From Azorinus chamasolen (lineage: Eukaryota; Mollusca; Bivalvia; Cardiida; Solecurtidae): 64,000 bases of DNA. This document shows, in pieces, positions 24,893 through 36,109 of the stretch (the stretch's first letter is position 1; every line of letters starts with the position of its first letter). The notes below the pieces were generated by a model that was not told the DNA's origin, ran no database searches, and saw only the letters and a program-made list of their open reading frames with translations. The position numbers were made by a program, and so were the translations under genes. Location: NCBI GenBank assembly GCA_963576725.1, contig OY755252.1, positions 24,620,655 to 24,684,654 on the forward strand, given 5' to 3'.

Positions 24893-24958
24893 CTTGAAGG
24901 TTTGCCAATACACTTGTCCCAGCAGATGATGTCATTGTTTCTGTTATTTCAGCCCTAT
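24893..24958 (-). CDS. Short internal coding exon of the uncharacterised gene
   Basis: On the minus strand the acceptor is gttcttttacag|ATAGGG and the donor is CTTCAAG|gtatt. It is 66 bp, phase 1 in and phase 1 out, with a single open frame encoding RAEITETMTSSAGTSVLANLQ and a split aspartate codon at each end. It joins the exon at 12356-12577 in frame. The intron upstream, to the candidate exon at 25033-25097, would be only 74 nt, and the phases of those two exons do not match. A short exon may have been missed, or one of the two calls may be wrong. Confidence 0.6.
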
Positions 24959-25032
24959 CTGTAAAAGAACACCAGGTTAATTTGTAACAGGGTTTGATTA
25001 AAAGGGAGCTAATCGAGCAGTGATTTTTTTAC

Positions 25033-25097
25033 CGTCTGAGAATTGTTAACATTTCTCAGTAACTCTTCTATGGAATAATTGTGAGACCAATTGAATG
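25033..25097 (-). CDS. Candidate short internal coding exon
   Basis: On the minus strand the acceptor is ttggaatattatag|CATTC and the donor is TCTCAGACG|gtaaaa. It is 65 bp, phase 1 in and phase 0 out. The only open frame encodes FNWSHNYSIEELLRNVNNSQ and T, and an in-frame stop immediately upstream of the acceptor supports the boundary. It can join the exon at 27.5 kb if that exon uses its second donor (gtaaat at 27379). Its phase-0 exit does not match the phase-1 entry of the exon at 24893-24958, so confidence is limited. Confidence 0.45.
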
Positions 25098-25187
25098 CTA
25101 TAATATTCCAAACAAATCCCAGGACTCATACATGGAAATTTTGAATAAAAAATAGCTGAAACTGTTACTTGTTTGCTTGTTCTCATT

Positions 25188-26362
25188 CTACTATGCCCCC
25201 CCAAATTGGGCTTTGATGGCATATAGTAATCGTTGTCTGTCCGTCCTTCAGTCAATCCATCTGTCCATGTAAACCGTGTCTGGAGCATATCTCCTATATT
25301 ACTTTGGGTAGGAATGCCAAATTGGGTGTGTGGATACATCTTGGGGTGTGGGAGTGACACATACCAATTTCAGGTCGCTGGAACCTTTATCTCTGACCAT
25401 ATTTGGTTTGAGGACACATCTTAGGGCCAGAGTGTAGGGTACCAATTTCGGGTTGCTATGACCTTGACCTTGACTTCTGACCTTCACTGTTGAAAAACCT
25501 TGTCTGGAGCATATCTCCTATATTAAGTATGTTAGGAATGCCAAATTTGGTGTGAGGATACATATTGGGGTGCCAGAGTGTTGCATACCAATTTTGGTTG
25601 CTATGACCTAGCTTATTATTTCAAGGTTCCTGTTTCCACGACTTTTGACCTACATTATAGAAAAAGATTGTCTAGAACAAATCTCCTATATCTTATCAGC
25701 TAGGGCTAGCAAATTTGGTGTATGAGTACATCTTGGGATGATGGAGTGTTGCACAACATTTCCAGGTCACTGTGATCTTTACCTTGATCTTTAACCGCAA
25801 TTGTAGTAAAAGCTTGTCTAGAGACTATATTTTCTTTACTACATTAGCTAAGGATACCAAATTTTGTGTGTGAGTACATTTTGGGATGGCTGGGTGTCAC
25901 ATACCATTTTCTGGTCACTATGACCTTGACCATGACCTTTGATCTCAATTGTACAAAAAACTTGTACGGAACATATATCCTACACCTTATCAGCTAGGAA
26001 TAGCAAATTTTGTGTGTGAATTCATCTTAGGATGATGGAGTGTTCCATACTGCCTTAAGGTCACTTTCACCTTGACCTTTGACCTCAATTGTAGCATAAG
26101 CTTGCCGGAGCATATGCATATCTCCTCTACTGTATCAGCTAGGAATATCAAATTTGACGTATGAGTACATCTTGGGACGTCTAAGTGTCACATACTATTT
26201 TCAGGTCACTGTGACCTTGATCTTTGACAAAATTTTGTAGAAAAAGCTTGTCTGGAGCATATCTCCTATAGCTTATCAGCTAGGGATAGCCCATTTGGTG
26301 TGTGAGTACAACTTGGGATGGCAGAATGCATTTACGTGTCAAACTCTTTGGGGGCATTTTTC
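25188..26362 (+). repeat. G-rich-hairpin-type element with ~130-bp tandem units
   Basis: It starts with ctatgccccccc...gggctttgatggcatata and ends with gggggcattttt. In between are about eight units with gtctggagcatatctcctat, cagctagggatagc, gtgtgagtacatcttggga and gtcactgtgaccttgacc. It is inverted relative to the array at 22930-23800. Open frames in it are repeat translations. Confidence 0.75.
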
Positions 26363-26396
26363 ACCTATGACGACAGTGCTTGTTCTTTTAATTGTC

Positions 26397-26643
26397 TCCC
26401 CTTTCCCTCATAGAAACGTGTTTTCACGCATTTGCAAACAGAGTAGACCCAGATCAGACGGCTCCTAGAGGAGCCGTCTGATCAGGGTCTGCTCTGTTTG
26501 CTAATAAAATTTGACAGATCTGTTTCTTTACTTTCTAAAATGTCTACAATGTTCCACCTTCCATATTTCTTTATAACTATTTTGTTAATGAATATTCAGT
26601 AGGTATTGAAACTTGGCCTAAATACAGAACAGGGAAAGGGTTA
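26397..26643 (+). mobile_element. Well-preserved MITE of the gcaaacag family
   Basis: The outer inverted ends are cccctttccct and agggaaaggggttaa-like (agggaaagggttaa). The inner hairpin at about 26434-26502 has 32-nt arms (gcaaacagagtagacccaga ... tctgctctgtttgc) joined through ctcctagagga(g), nearly perfect. The tail has gtctacaatgttccacc and tattcagtaggtattgaa. It is the best reference copy of the family in this window. Confidence 0.85.
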
Positions 26644-27168
26644 AACACTTGAAACAGCACAAAGGTCATGACCTTTGCTGCTCCTGCACATGGCACTGGG
26701 TGTTAGATGCAAAACTGTGGTTCTGTTTGTTTGTATCTTTTTTCATGAGTAGGGTAAAAAATTCTGAAAATGTGAAAAAAAGGGAGACGGTTAACTCCTT
26801 GTTTTTGTTAAATCGTCACAATTTGTGTATGAGAAAGAGGTATAATCAGTTGTCTCTAATTGACATAGAATATACATATGCATATGAAGAAAAAAATCTA
26901 AACTGTTTTACATCATTTTCCTTAAATCTATCTATCTATTTATCTATCTCTCTATCGCTGATTTCAATAAATCTATTTGCCCTTATCCTGCTGATGGCAA
27001 CTTGACTGATATTTGCAAAAAGTTTGGATCCAGATCAAACCAATCTGTTTGACACTAGTGTTTAGGTTTCTTCAATTTAAAAATACATAAATCCTAATTT
27101 TACCATTTTTGCAGACAACAATTTCAAAGCAGAAGACATTGCAGCAGGATAAGGGTTAGAATTGTATA

Positions 27169-27372
27169 CAGTAGAACCCCTCTAATGCGACCACTTAATA
27201 TATACACATTGTTGTCTTTATAAACAGGTGGTAGCTTAATGCAGGGCAAAAAAATGCAGAAAGCTCCTCTAGGAGCTTTCTGCATTACTTTTGTCCTGCA
27301 TTAAGCTACCACCTGCATCCAGCACCCAGAATTATACCTCTTTAAGGTGGTCGCATTAGCGGGTTTTTACTG
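27169..27372. mobile_element. 204-bp MITE with TA duplication, pogo/Tigger-like ends
   Basis: The terminal inverted repeats cagtagaacccctctaatgc and gcattagcgggtttttactg match with a few differences and are flanked by TA on both sides (27167-27168, 27373-27374). An inner palindrome (gcttaatgcagg ... cctgcattaagc, with ctcctctaggag at the centre) fills the interior. CAGTA(G/A)AAcc ends with a TA target are typical of pogo/Tigger-type Tc1/mariner relatives (established knowledge). This copy is non-autonomous. Confidence 0.8.
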
Positions 27373-27379
27373 TATTTAC

Positions 27380-27554
27380 ATACTTTTTCATCCCATTCCT
27401 TCAAAGAGAGAGGAGGACTCCCTGGCCATTTGTCTGTTTCATCTGCCTTCTTCTTTCTCTCTCCTTTATTTTGGTCTTTGACTTTAAATCTTCCCATTCT
27501 TTTAAATTTCATATATGGTGTGTATAACCATACTCGTGAGTCGTGGCATTCACC
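27380..27554 (-). CDS. Internal coding exon of the uncharacterised gene
   Basis: On the minus strand the acceptor is attcctttag|GGTGAATG, followed by one open frame in phase 0: GECHDSRVWLYTPYMKFKRM, then a very basic stretch (KDQNKGERKKKADE) and WPGSPPLSLKEWDEK. Two donors are possible: AAAAA|gtatgt leaves the exon at 27384 in phase 0, and GTAT|gtaaat leaves it at 27380 in phase 1. The second lets it join the candidate exon at 25033-25097. It enters in phase 0, matching the exit of the exon at 34131-34224. The lysine-rich run could be a nuclear localisation signal (inference). Confidence 0.7.
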
Positions 27555-27814
27555 CTAAAGGAATAAAGATGTTGTTATCAAATATATAGCTATGGGTTAT
27601 TGGTCAGTTATTTGCCTTTTGTGCAGCATATTTATACATGTATATCTAAGTCATACAATGTGTGAAAAGTTTAATCCGAAACTTACAAATTATTCAACAC
27701 AATAACAGTTTTGAAATGACTGATTGCAAACTCATGTCAAGCCAGGTCATATTTATTCATAAAGTGGGTGTTGAAAACATTGAAAAACAAGCTATAATGA
27801 GTTTTTAAACTTAA

Positions 27815-29232
27815 CAAGAGATGTTTGTAAAACATGTATACCCCCTCCCCAGACCCCCTTACCTTTGATCTAGTGACCTCAACTATAGAGGTAATCTAAT
27901 GGTCATGACTAATCACAACATTAACTTTGAAGATCCTAAGCCAAACCACTGATCATTTATTGATCTGAAAACATTTCACAAGTTAAGGTCATGGTGACCT
28001 TGACCTTTGACCTTTGACCTAATGACCTCAACAGCTATAGGGGTCATCTAGTTGTCATGACCAACAACCACAGCAAGTTTGAAGATCCTAAGCCAAACCC
28101 TTGAGCAGTTATTGATTGGAAACCATTTCACCAGTTAATGTCATGGTGACCTTGACCTTTGATCTAGTGACTTCAAAACAATAGGGGTCATCTAGTTGTC
28201 ATGACCAACCACCACACCAAGTCTGGAGATACTAAGCCGAACCCTTGAGCAGTAATTGATCTGAAACGATTTCACCAGTTAAGTTCATGGTGACCTTGAC
28301 CTTTGACCTAGTGGCCTCAAAAACAACAGGGCTTATCTAGTTGTCATGACCATCCACCTAAGCAAATTTGAAGGTCCAAAGCCAAACCCTTGAGCAGTTA
28401 TTGATTAGACACCATTTTATGAGTTAAGGTCATGGTGACCTTGACCTTTGACCGAGTGACCTCAAAAACAGTAGGGGTCATCCAGTTGTCATGACCAACT
28501 ACCACAGCAAGTTTGAAGATTCTTAGCCAAACCCTTGAGCAGTTATTGATCGGAAACCATTTAACCAGTTAAGGTCATGGTGACCTTGACCTTTGACCTA
28601 GTGACATAAAAACAATAACGGTCATCTAGTTGTCATGACCAGCCACCTAAGCAAATTTGAAGATCCAATGCCAAACACTTGAGCAGTTATTGATCAGAAA
28701 CCATTTTACCAGTTAAGGTCATGGTGACCTTGACCTTTGACCGAGTGACCTCAAAAACAATAGGGGTCATCTAGTGATCATTACCAACTTCCACAGCAAG
28801 TTTGAAGATTCTAAGCCAAACCCTTGAGCAGTTATTGATCGGAAACCATTTAACCAGTTAAGGTCATGGTGACCTTGACCTTTGACCTAGTGACCTCAAA
28901 AACAATAGGAGTCATCTAGTGGTCATGACCAACCACCACAGCAAGTTTGAAGATCCCAAGCCAAACCCTTGAGCAGTTATTGATCGGAAACTATTTCACC
29001 ATTTTAGGTCAAGGTGACCTTCACCTTTGACCTAGTGACCTAAAAAACACTAGGTGTCATCTACTTGTCATGACCAACCACCACAGCAAGTTTGAAGATT
29101 CTATGCCAAGTCGTTTATTAGTTATCGTTCGGAAACCATCGATCTACCGACCGACTGACCGACCGACTGACAGACCGACCGACCGACATGTGCAAAGCAA
29201 TATACCCCCATTTTTTCAAAAGGGGGGTATAA
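27815..29232 (+). mobile_element. G-rich-hairpin element with eight ~145-bp tandem units
   Basis: The 5' end aacaagagatgtttgtaaaac + atgtataccccc and the 3' end (gaccgaccgactgaccgacc tract, then atatacccccatttttt...aaaaggggggtataaa) define a complete element. The units repeat every 144-146 bp and contain gttaaggtcatggtgacc, ttgacctttgaccta and ccaaacccttgagcagtta. Five units carry a perfect AGGTCA-nnn-TGACCT palindrome. It lies in an intron of the minus-strand gene and encodes no protein. Confidence 0.85.
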
Positions 29233-30930
29233 ATATATCAATACATAAGAGTTAAGCATTTTATTTTTCTAAACCTATAAAACAGATTTAGACGCTGAAT
29301 TCAAGGTCAAGGTCAGTTAGGTCACGGGGTCATGGGGGGCAAAAATTGTGTAAGCATGGACAGGTCTTGTCCATATACACATGCACTCTAAAAATGAAAG
29401 CAATATCTCAAGGAACATAGAAGTTATGAGCATTTTTTTAAATTGCCCGAAAGGCTGCGGAATTAAAAACCAGAGTACATCCTTTACATTGACTTGAGCT
29501 GATTTTAAGTGGAGTTCTGTATTGAATTAAAACTAAACAACAAAAATCGGTAGATCTATTTCTACATCAGTTAGCCTTACCTTTCCAAAAAAGTTTTAAT
29601 TTCTCGGTCGCCGTCAAACGGGTGAACTAGGTATGTACTCAATTGTAGTTCTGACCAAATTTTGCACATTGCTTTCAGCCCATTTCGCGTGTCTAGCCTT
29701 AGACATATTTTTCTAGATATCGTATTGATCAATGTCTGCTAAAATTGGTTTCAATTCGGTCCATGCTTACAGGATGCTTGGATGTTTGCGCCTCCATCGC
29801 CGAGAGAGTTTCGTTGCTATGACGCAATCTTACCTCCTTAGTGAAGAGGACTTACGAATTTTAAGCTACGAAAATTCTAAAGTGCCCTTTGTACGAACGT
29901 GTTTATGAAACTTTTTTCGTACAAACTTCTTAAGTGACTTTCGTAGACTTAAGAAGCTCGTAGGATACGATGTTTTATGAAACACTGCCCTGGTCTTTCC
30001 AGTAATTCAATGCTGCATTTTAGGCAATAGCCTTTGGTCAATTTACCATCATAAGTTTGTCTTGGGTCTCAACAGAGATAGAGTCTACACCTGGACTTTG
30101 TGAGGTAGAAAAAAAACCTCTCACAACAAGCTGTGTGAACAACTGATGTGAGAGCAAGCCCTGCCACTGCAGCCAGACTTATCATGTTTTGAAAGAAATC
30201 CCTATGATATGTCTATATATAAACAGTATATTATTTTCTAACCAGGGGAGCCTGCATGCAGCATATGTGGTCCAACAGATCAGCACGCCTAGCAAGAGTG
30301 CTGTGTTATACAAAATTACGTTTCTGGCAAGCTTTCACCATTGTATTTCTAACAGTAGATCTACATAAGCTTTTTCTCATGATCATATCGCAGCCATGCA
30401 TAAAGCTTTGACCATTTATCAATAAATAATTGGACTTTGTTTTGATACTTTTTTGCTATTGACGGACATCAAAATTCTGGGTTGATACTGTACGCATGGA
30501 AAACGGAAGAAAGAAAGAATAACAGGCAAAATATCCTTTGATGTGAACATTTAGTGTTATTTTGGTCAATGTGAGAGTTACCTTTACAAAAGTTTAGTTT
30601 TGTATGCTGACGATCGTAAAATTTGAACTTTTATCGGAAGCATCGCGTCCACACCAATAGCCTATTTAGCAGTAGACAATATCCGGGGATCTAAGTAGCG
30701 ATGGAAATTTATACTGATGATTGGTATTGGTTAAAATATTATGACTGACCAATCAGACACGTCGTAACAACGCCGCTGCACACTATAATTTTAACTATTA
30801 CATGTATGTAATTTTCACATGAGTACGATGATGCGTGCCGGAGGACGCACACCCTTGCAGACAATGCGTCCTCGATGATTTTTATGCGTATAGTACGCAG
30901 GACGCAGACCTAAAATTATCACTGCAACCC
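29233..30930. other. Intron region with repeat fragments, no exon seen
   Basis: It contains a fragment with tcaaggtcaaggtcagttagg (about 29300) and a palindromic stretch at about 29850-29990 (ttacgaa...cgtacaaactt / aagtctacgaa). The remainder is unassigned AT-rich sequence. No exon with paired splice signals was recognised. Confidence 0.45.
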
Positions 30931-31497
30931 ACTTTCAACCATGACCTAGATTTGTCAAGAACAACATTTGGAACAAATTTCATGAAGTTTGGCATAAAAT
31001 TGAGACCTCTAGTGCATTCACAAGGTTTTTCTATGATTTGACCTAGTGATCTATTTTTTAACCCTACATGACCCAATTTTGAACTTTGACCTAGATTTTG
31101 TCAAGAACAACATTGGGGCAAGTTTGGTAAGGATTGGTCTTAAATTGTGGCCTCTAGGATGTTCATGAGGTGTTTCTATGATTTGACCTAGTGACCTACT
31201 TTCTGACCCCCATGACCCTCTTTCAAACTTGACCTAAATGTTGTCGATCTTGAACAAGTTTGGTGAAGATTGACCCTAAAATATGGCCTATAGGATGTTC
31301 ACGAGGTTTTTCTATGATTTGATCTAGTGACCCCATATGACCCACTTCCAAGCTTGACCTATATTTTTTCAAGAACAACATTTGGAAGAAGTTTGATGAA
31401 GTTTGGCCCAAAATTGTGATCTCTAGCGTGTTCACAAGGAAAAGTTTACGGACGACAGCCGACGCACGCCAATGCCAGACACAGCACGGTCACAAAA
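30931..31497 (+). repeat. Tandem units of a dispersed repeat, 3' part
   Basis: Four degenerate units with gacctagattttgtcaagaa, caacatttggaac and tttctatgatttgacctagtg are followed by a ttacggacgacagccgacgc tract and agcacggtcac. The same module with a complete GAGC hairpin is at 35520-35776. It directly abuts the next element. Confidence 0.7.
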
Positions 31498-32663
31498 AAC
31501 AAGAGGGCCATGAGGCCCTGAGCGCTCACCTGAGACAACCCCCCCGGACGGGGCCATTTTTGACCCAGAAGTCATCATTTGTACAAACTTGGTGGAGAAC
31601 TACAAGGCAAAGCAGCATGCCATTAATTAAAGGTCTAAGCCTTATTGTTTGAGAGAAAAATAATATCTTATATTTTTCCCATGTAAAAACTGATAAGCCC
31701 CAAGGCAGGGCCAAGTTTCGCTAAGAGGTTGGGTCGTAAGTTTAACATGCTTGGCAGAGGACCACAAACCAAATCTACATTTTTGTAGAGGACCATTACA
31801 TCATGTTACATACCAAACATCAAAGGTCTAGATTTTCCTATACAAAACTGATAAGCCCTTGGGCGGAGCCATTTTTGGCCAGGGGTCATAATTTGAATAC
31901 GCTTTGTAGAGGACCATTAGATTATGCTACATATCAAAGGTCTAGGCCTTACAGTTTCAGAGAAGATTTTTAAAGATTTTCCTATGAAAAACTGATAAGC
32001 CCTTGGGCGGGGCCATTTTTTGCCCGGGGGTTATAATTTGAACAATCTTTGTAGAGGACCATAAGATCATGCTACATAACAAATATCAAAGGTCTAGGCC
32101 TTACAGTTTCAGAAGAAGATTTTTTTAAATTTTCTTATGAAAAACTGATAAGCCCTTGGGCGGGGCCATTTTTGGCCCAGGGGTTATAATTTGAACAATC
32201 TTTGTAGAGGACCATAAGATCATGCTACATACCAAATATCAAAGGTCTAGGCCTTACAGTTTCAGAAGAAGATTTTTAAAGATTTTCCTATGAAAAACTG
32301 ATAAGCCCATGGGCGGGGCCATTTTTGGCCCGGGGGTCATAATTTGAACAATCTTTGTAGAGGACCATAAGATCATGCTACATACCAAATATCAAAGGTC
32401 TGGGCCTTATAGTTTCAGAGAAGATTTTTAAAGATTTTCCTGTGAAAAACTGATAAGCCCTCAGACAGGGCCATTTTTGGTCCGTGGGTCATAATGTGAA
32501 CAATGTTTCGTTCCCCCTAGCCACTGATGCTTCTGACAAAAATTGGTTAAAATCAGGTCAGCAGCTATAGAGGAGATGTCGTTTGAAAATGTGGCCGTAC
32601 GCCAGACGGATTGCTGTCACAATGGCTCATCCCGAGCCTTTGGCTCAGGTGAGCTAAAAAAAA
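31498..32663 (+). mobile_element. GAGGGCC-type element with ~149-bp tandem units (second subfamily)
   Basis: The 5' end is aacaagagggccatgaggccc. The 3' hairpin is gctcatcccgagcctttggctcaggtgagc followed by A. Six units of about 149 bp carry ctgataagcccttgggcgggg, aatctttgtagaggaccataa and aaatatcaaaggtctaggcc. It has the same architecture as the elements at 13468 and 15831, but a different internal unit. Confidence 0.85.
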
Positions 32664-33363
32664 GGAAACAACTCCAAAATTTTGGAATAAATAGTTATGG
32701 TTCTTATGTACGGACCTTATAATAAATGAGATAATAAATGAGATGTATCCACCTATGAAGTTTCATGTTGATACCTCTTGTATTTTTGAGTAATGAGCTT
32801 ATTTCAATTTTTTTCCATAAAACAAAGGACAATAACTAAAAAAAATTGAAATCAAGAGTTACTGTTCTTATGTAGGCACCTTCTCCTTAATAAGATCTAC
32901 CCTCCTATGAAGTCTCATGTTGATACTTCTTATACTTTTTGAGTTATCCGCTACATTAATGATTTTGCACGCCGACGACACAGTGATTACAATAGCTGGA
33001 CGTTTCTTCGAAACAGACGAGCTGATAAAAATCATATTAATCCTATTTTCTGTTGTAAGATAGGAAATATATTGGCATACACCTGTCACTGCAACATTCT
33101 GTTTAGGCTTATCAATAAGATTTGGGGTACTTTCATTTTGAGATTAAATTACATCTACTGACCGTGTGTTTCTGTTTTGTTTCACGTTTATAAACTCAAT
33201 ACTTTCAACTCGATCACTGTGCAGCATCTGCTATACATGTATATTTCAATTATTGCCTAGAGGGGTATCATTTATATTTATTTCCGGGACAATTTGCCAT
33301 GCCCATGTATTACATGGCATGTAAGGCTCCAAATGCCGAATTTCGGTAGTTTTCCGATTTGTT

Positions 33364-33678
33364 CAGGGTTGCCACAAACCAGAAGAAACAAAATTCTGAC
33401 AATTCCCTGACATTTCCCTGACATAATTCCAAATTTCCCTGACACATTTCATCACAAAATTTGGTCTTAAACACTCTTTCTGTCATAATTTCTGTAATAC
33501 ATTAAAGGATATTTAAATATATAACCTTCATTCTCATGTTTTCAAAATTCCCTGACAATTCCCTGACAGCTGCTTATATTTTCAAATTGTCCTGACAGTT
33601 CTCAAAATCCCCTGACAATTCCCTGACCTTGAAAAAATTGAAATTTTCCTGACTTTTCCCTGAAGCGTGGCAACCCTG
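33364..33678. mobile_element. 315-bp TIR element with 5-bp target duplication and ccctgac repeats
   Basis: The ends are perfect 12-bp inverted repeats, cagggttgccac and gtggcaaccctg. The flanks carry an exact 5-bp duplication, ttgtt (33359-33363 and 33679-33683). The interior repeats ttccctgaca many times. No open frame. The superfamily is not assigned: the 5-bp duplication does not fit the 8 bp expected of hAT elements. Confidence 0.85.
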
Positions 33679-34130
33679 TTGTTAAATAACAAATTTACCT
33701 CCTGTTCTTTAGTATGCAGCTTCTTATGGTTTATTCCATTAAAACCAATGTTTTAAAATCATCTTTGGAAAATACAGTCAAATTTGATAGATACCAGGGC
33801 CTCCCCTGGCTTTTTTTTTCTTTGCGCCACCACTTTCGCCAAATGAGAAAAACTTGTGCCAAATAAGAATTTTGTTGCGCCAATTTGGATCTGTTGGAGC
33901 CAAAGTTTTCCTTCAGATTCTACGTCATGAAACCTTTGTTTATGCTTGAAATGTGTAACCAACATAACCAACTTGTGTATGTTTACATTTCCTTTATTAA
34001 TTTTGATAATAGTAACAGTTTATGTCAACATAAGACTGCGTTGACCCCTATGGGTCTGATCAGGCTGGTGGCAGTCTTGAATCAACTTCAACATGTAGCC
34101 GTGGTCTGCCTTGCTGGCGCTCCTCATTAC

Positions 34131-34224
34131 ATTTGACGGTTTAGCTGCGGTGGTCATTTTAGGGTCACTTCTTATTGATGGAGTAGAATCTGGAGCCTCG
34201 GACTTCTCTTCCCCACTTGAAGAG
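34131..34224 (-). CDS. Internal coding exon of the uncharacterised gene
   Basis: On the minus strand the acceptor is gtttaatttcag|CTCTTCAAG and the donor is CGTCAAAT|gtaatg. It is 94 bp, entering in phase 2 and leaving in phase 0. It encodes an acidic, Ser/Pro/Thr-rich low-complexity segment (SSGEEKSEAPDSTPSIRSDP). Both phases match its neighbours: the exon at 34836-34926 leaves in phase 2 and the exon at 27.5 kb enters in phase 0. The donor is only moderately good, and reading on past it also stays open for a further ~35 codons. Confidence 0.6.
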
Positions 34225-34835
34225 CTGAAATTAAACAAACAAATGAAACAAATAATTTATTTTTATCTGTAAACAATATTAACAGTCTCTTGGTACTATT
34301 AAAAACTCATGGTAAGCCAGAGAAAAAATAATAAGTGTACAATTAAGTATTGAATTTGTCACTAATTTCAGACATATACATATATGTATGTATATGTCTC
34401 TGCTAATTTCCATTCAGTTTTATATTGATTTCAGATTATTTTGCTTTATAAGATAAATAACTTGAAATTTCAAAACTGTTTTTGCTTTCACTCACTGCAA
34501 ACAAATAATTTCAGAACAAATATATATTCTAAAAAATTAAAAATGACTTAAGAGGATTTAAAAAAAATGATCAATTCATTTTCTCTACAGTTAAAAGTTA
34601 TGCAAAGAAATGTGTAATGTTTCTGTTATATATGCATAATTTCCTTTCGTGGTTTCATAACACTACGGTCAGTGTGCCATGTAAAGTTATTGAAACTGTA
34701 TTAACAGACCGAAAGCATAAAATATATCTTCAATATATAATTGGGCAAACGATACATATTAGATTTATTAACTCCCAATTATGAAACTGAGAACTAACAC
34801 AGTAGCCTGAATATAGTGGTGTAATTGTTCCTTAC

Positions 34836-34926
34836 CGTGGATCTACAAAGTCCGATATGTCCCAAATTGCCCGAGATAATCGCAAGCCAAATCCAATTAA
34901 TTGCCTTGTTATTCGTTCTTTAATCT
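34836..34926 (-). CDS. Internal coding exon of the uncharacterised gene
   Basis: On the minus strand the donor is excellent, GATCCACG|gtaagg. The open frame encodes IKERITRQLIGFGLRLSRAI and WDISDFVDP, an amphipathic, helix-like segment. Taking the acceptor as gcgacaaag|AGATTAAAG gives 91 bp, phase 1 in and phase 2 out. That fits both the first exon (phase 1 out) and the exon at 34131-34224 (phase 2 in). The pyrimidine tract before this acceptor is poor, so the 5' boundary is uncertain; ctaag|ACTATG is an alternative that would break phase. Confidence 0.6.
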
Positions 34927-35499
34927 CTTTGTCGCATAGTCTTAGGTGTCAGTTCCCTGGTTTGAGTAATTAACGTGCCACAAGAAGAAATCAAATTGCC
35001 CACGGCTGAACTTGTAAACAACGTCGCCATCTTTGACATGACTGTTTTCCCGCATTATCTGTTAGCTTAACAAAAATAGGACACAAATTGGGAACCAGCT
35101 TAACAAAATAGTAGGACGAGAATTGGGAACCAGCTAGAATCACATCTTTCATGCATGATTTCCGGTGGCTGCAAGGGAAATCCCCAGATAAAACTCTTGT
35201 GTAAACAACCGACACGCTTTGCACACAAACAGAAGAAGCAGTGATAATTGACCGAGAGGCTTAAAACGGGTCTGTATTTCTCGGCAAAATCTGCAAAATT
35301 GTCTTTCACCACAACATTCGCCAGATTTAATTTTTTATCGCCAGATTATGAATATTTTTGCCAATGGCGATTTTGGCGACCGCCAGCGGAGGCCCTGGAT
35401 ACTAATTCATTTTCATGCAATACCGATAAACTTAACTGGTCCCGCAATTTACATGCATAATGCTAATTCTAGAAAATTTGAAGCGCAGTGCAATTTCAT

Positions 35500-35776
35500 T
35501 GCGTCAAGTGCATGGACAATCACATCTGTTTTTTCTATGATATGACCTAGTGACCTACTTTTTGACCCAACATGACCCACTTTCAAACTTGACCTAGATT
35601 TTGTCAAGAACAACATTTGGAGTAAGTTTGAGGAAGTTTGGCCCAAAATTATGGCCTCTAGTGTGTTCACAAGGAAAAGTTTACGGAGGACGCATGACGG
35701 ATGACGCACGCCGACGCTGGACGCAGCACGGTCACAATAGCTCACAATGAGCACTTTGTGCTCAGGTGAGCTAAAA
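35500..35776 (+). repeat. Dispersed repeat 3' end with GAGC hairpin
   Basis: One unit with gacctagattttgtcaagaa and caacatttggag is followed by a gacgcatgacggatgacg tract and the hairpin gctcacaatgagcactttgtgctcaggtgagc plus A. It is the intact 3' end of the family seen at 30931-31497. Confidence 0.75.
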
Positions 35777-36109
35777 AAAAGGGGCAATAACTGTAGGATG
35801 ACAAATCCCTAGATTATCTGCCTTGTTATAATGAGTTTCCCTTTTGATACTGAACAAGTATTCAAAGTTTCCAGTTAATAACTGTTATTCAGAAATTTCA
35901 ATTTACAAAAAATAAGTAAAGACAAACAAGGGCAATAACTCTGGAATGACAGGGTATGTGTTGGGTTTGATGTGAGCGCGTGCGCGCACGCCGAGTTTGG
36001 TTAAAAGAAAGAACTTAGGGCGTTAAAAATTGCAAAATTTGAAAATCTCAGGCATTTTGAAAAGAATATTATGGTAGGCCTGCAGTAGAGATCCCAGCAT
36101 GCCATAGCT

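Noticed and set aside
26649..27005. 118-codon plus-strand open frame
   Set aside because: Low complexity at its end (Leu/Ser/Ile from a tctatctatc tract), antisense to the host gene's intron, with no motif.
27815..29232. Regularly spaced repeats, considered as a CRISPR array
   Set aside because: The whole 145-bp unit is repeated, with no unique spacers, in an animal genome.
33793..35402. ccagggcctcc(c/g)ctggc at both sides, considered as TIRs of one 1.6-kb transposon
   Set aside because: Similarity beyond about 20 bp is weak, the interval contains two exon candidates, and no target duplication is seen. Two independent copies of a repeat end in opposite orientation are more likely.
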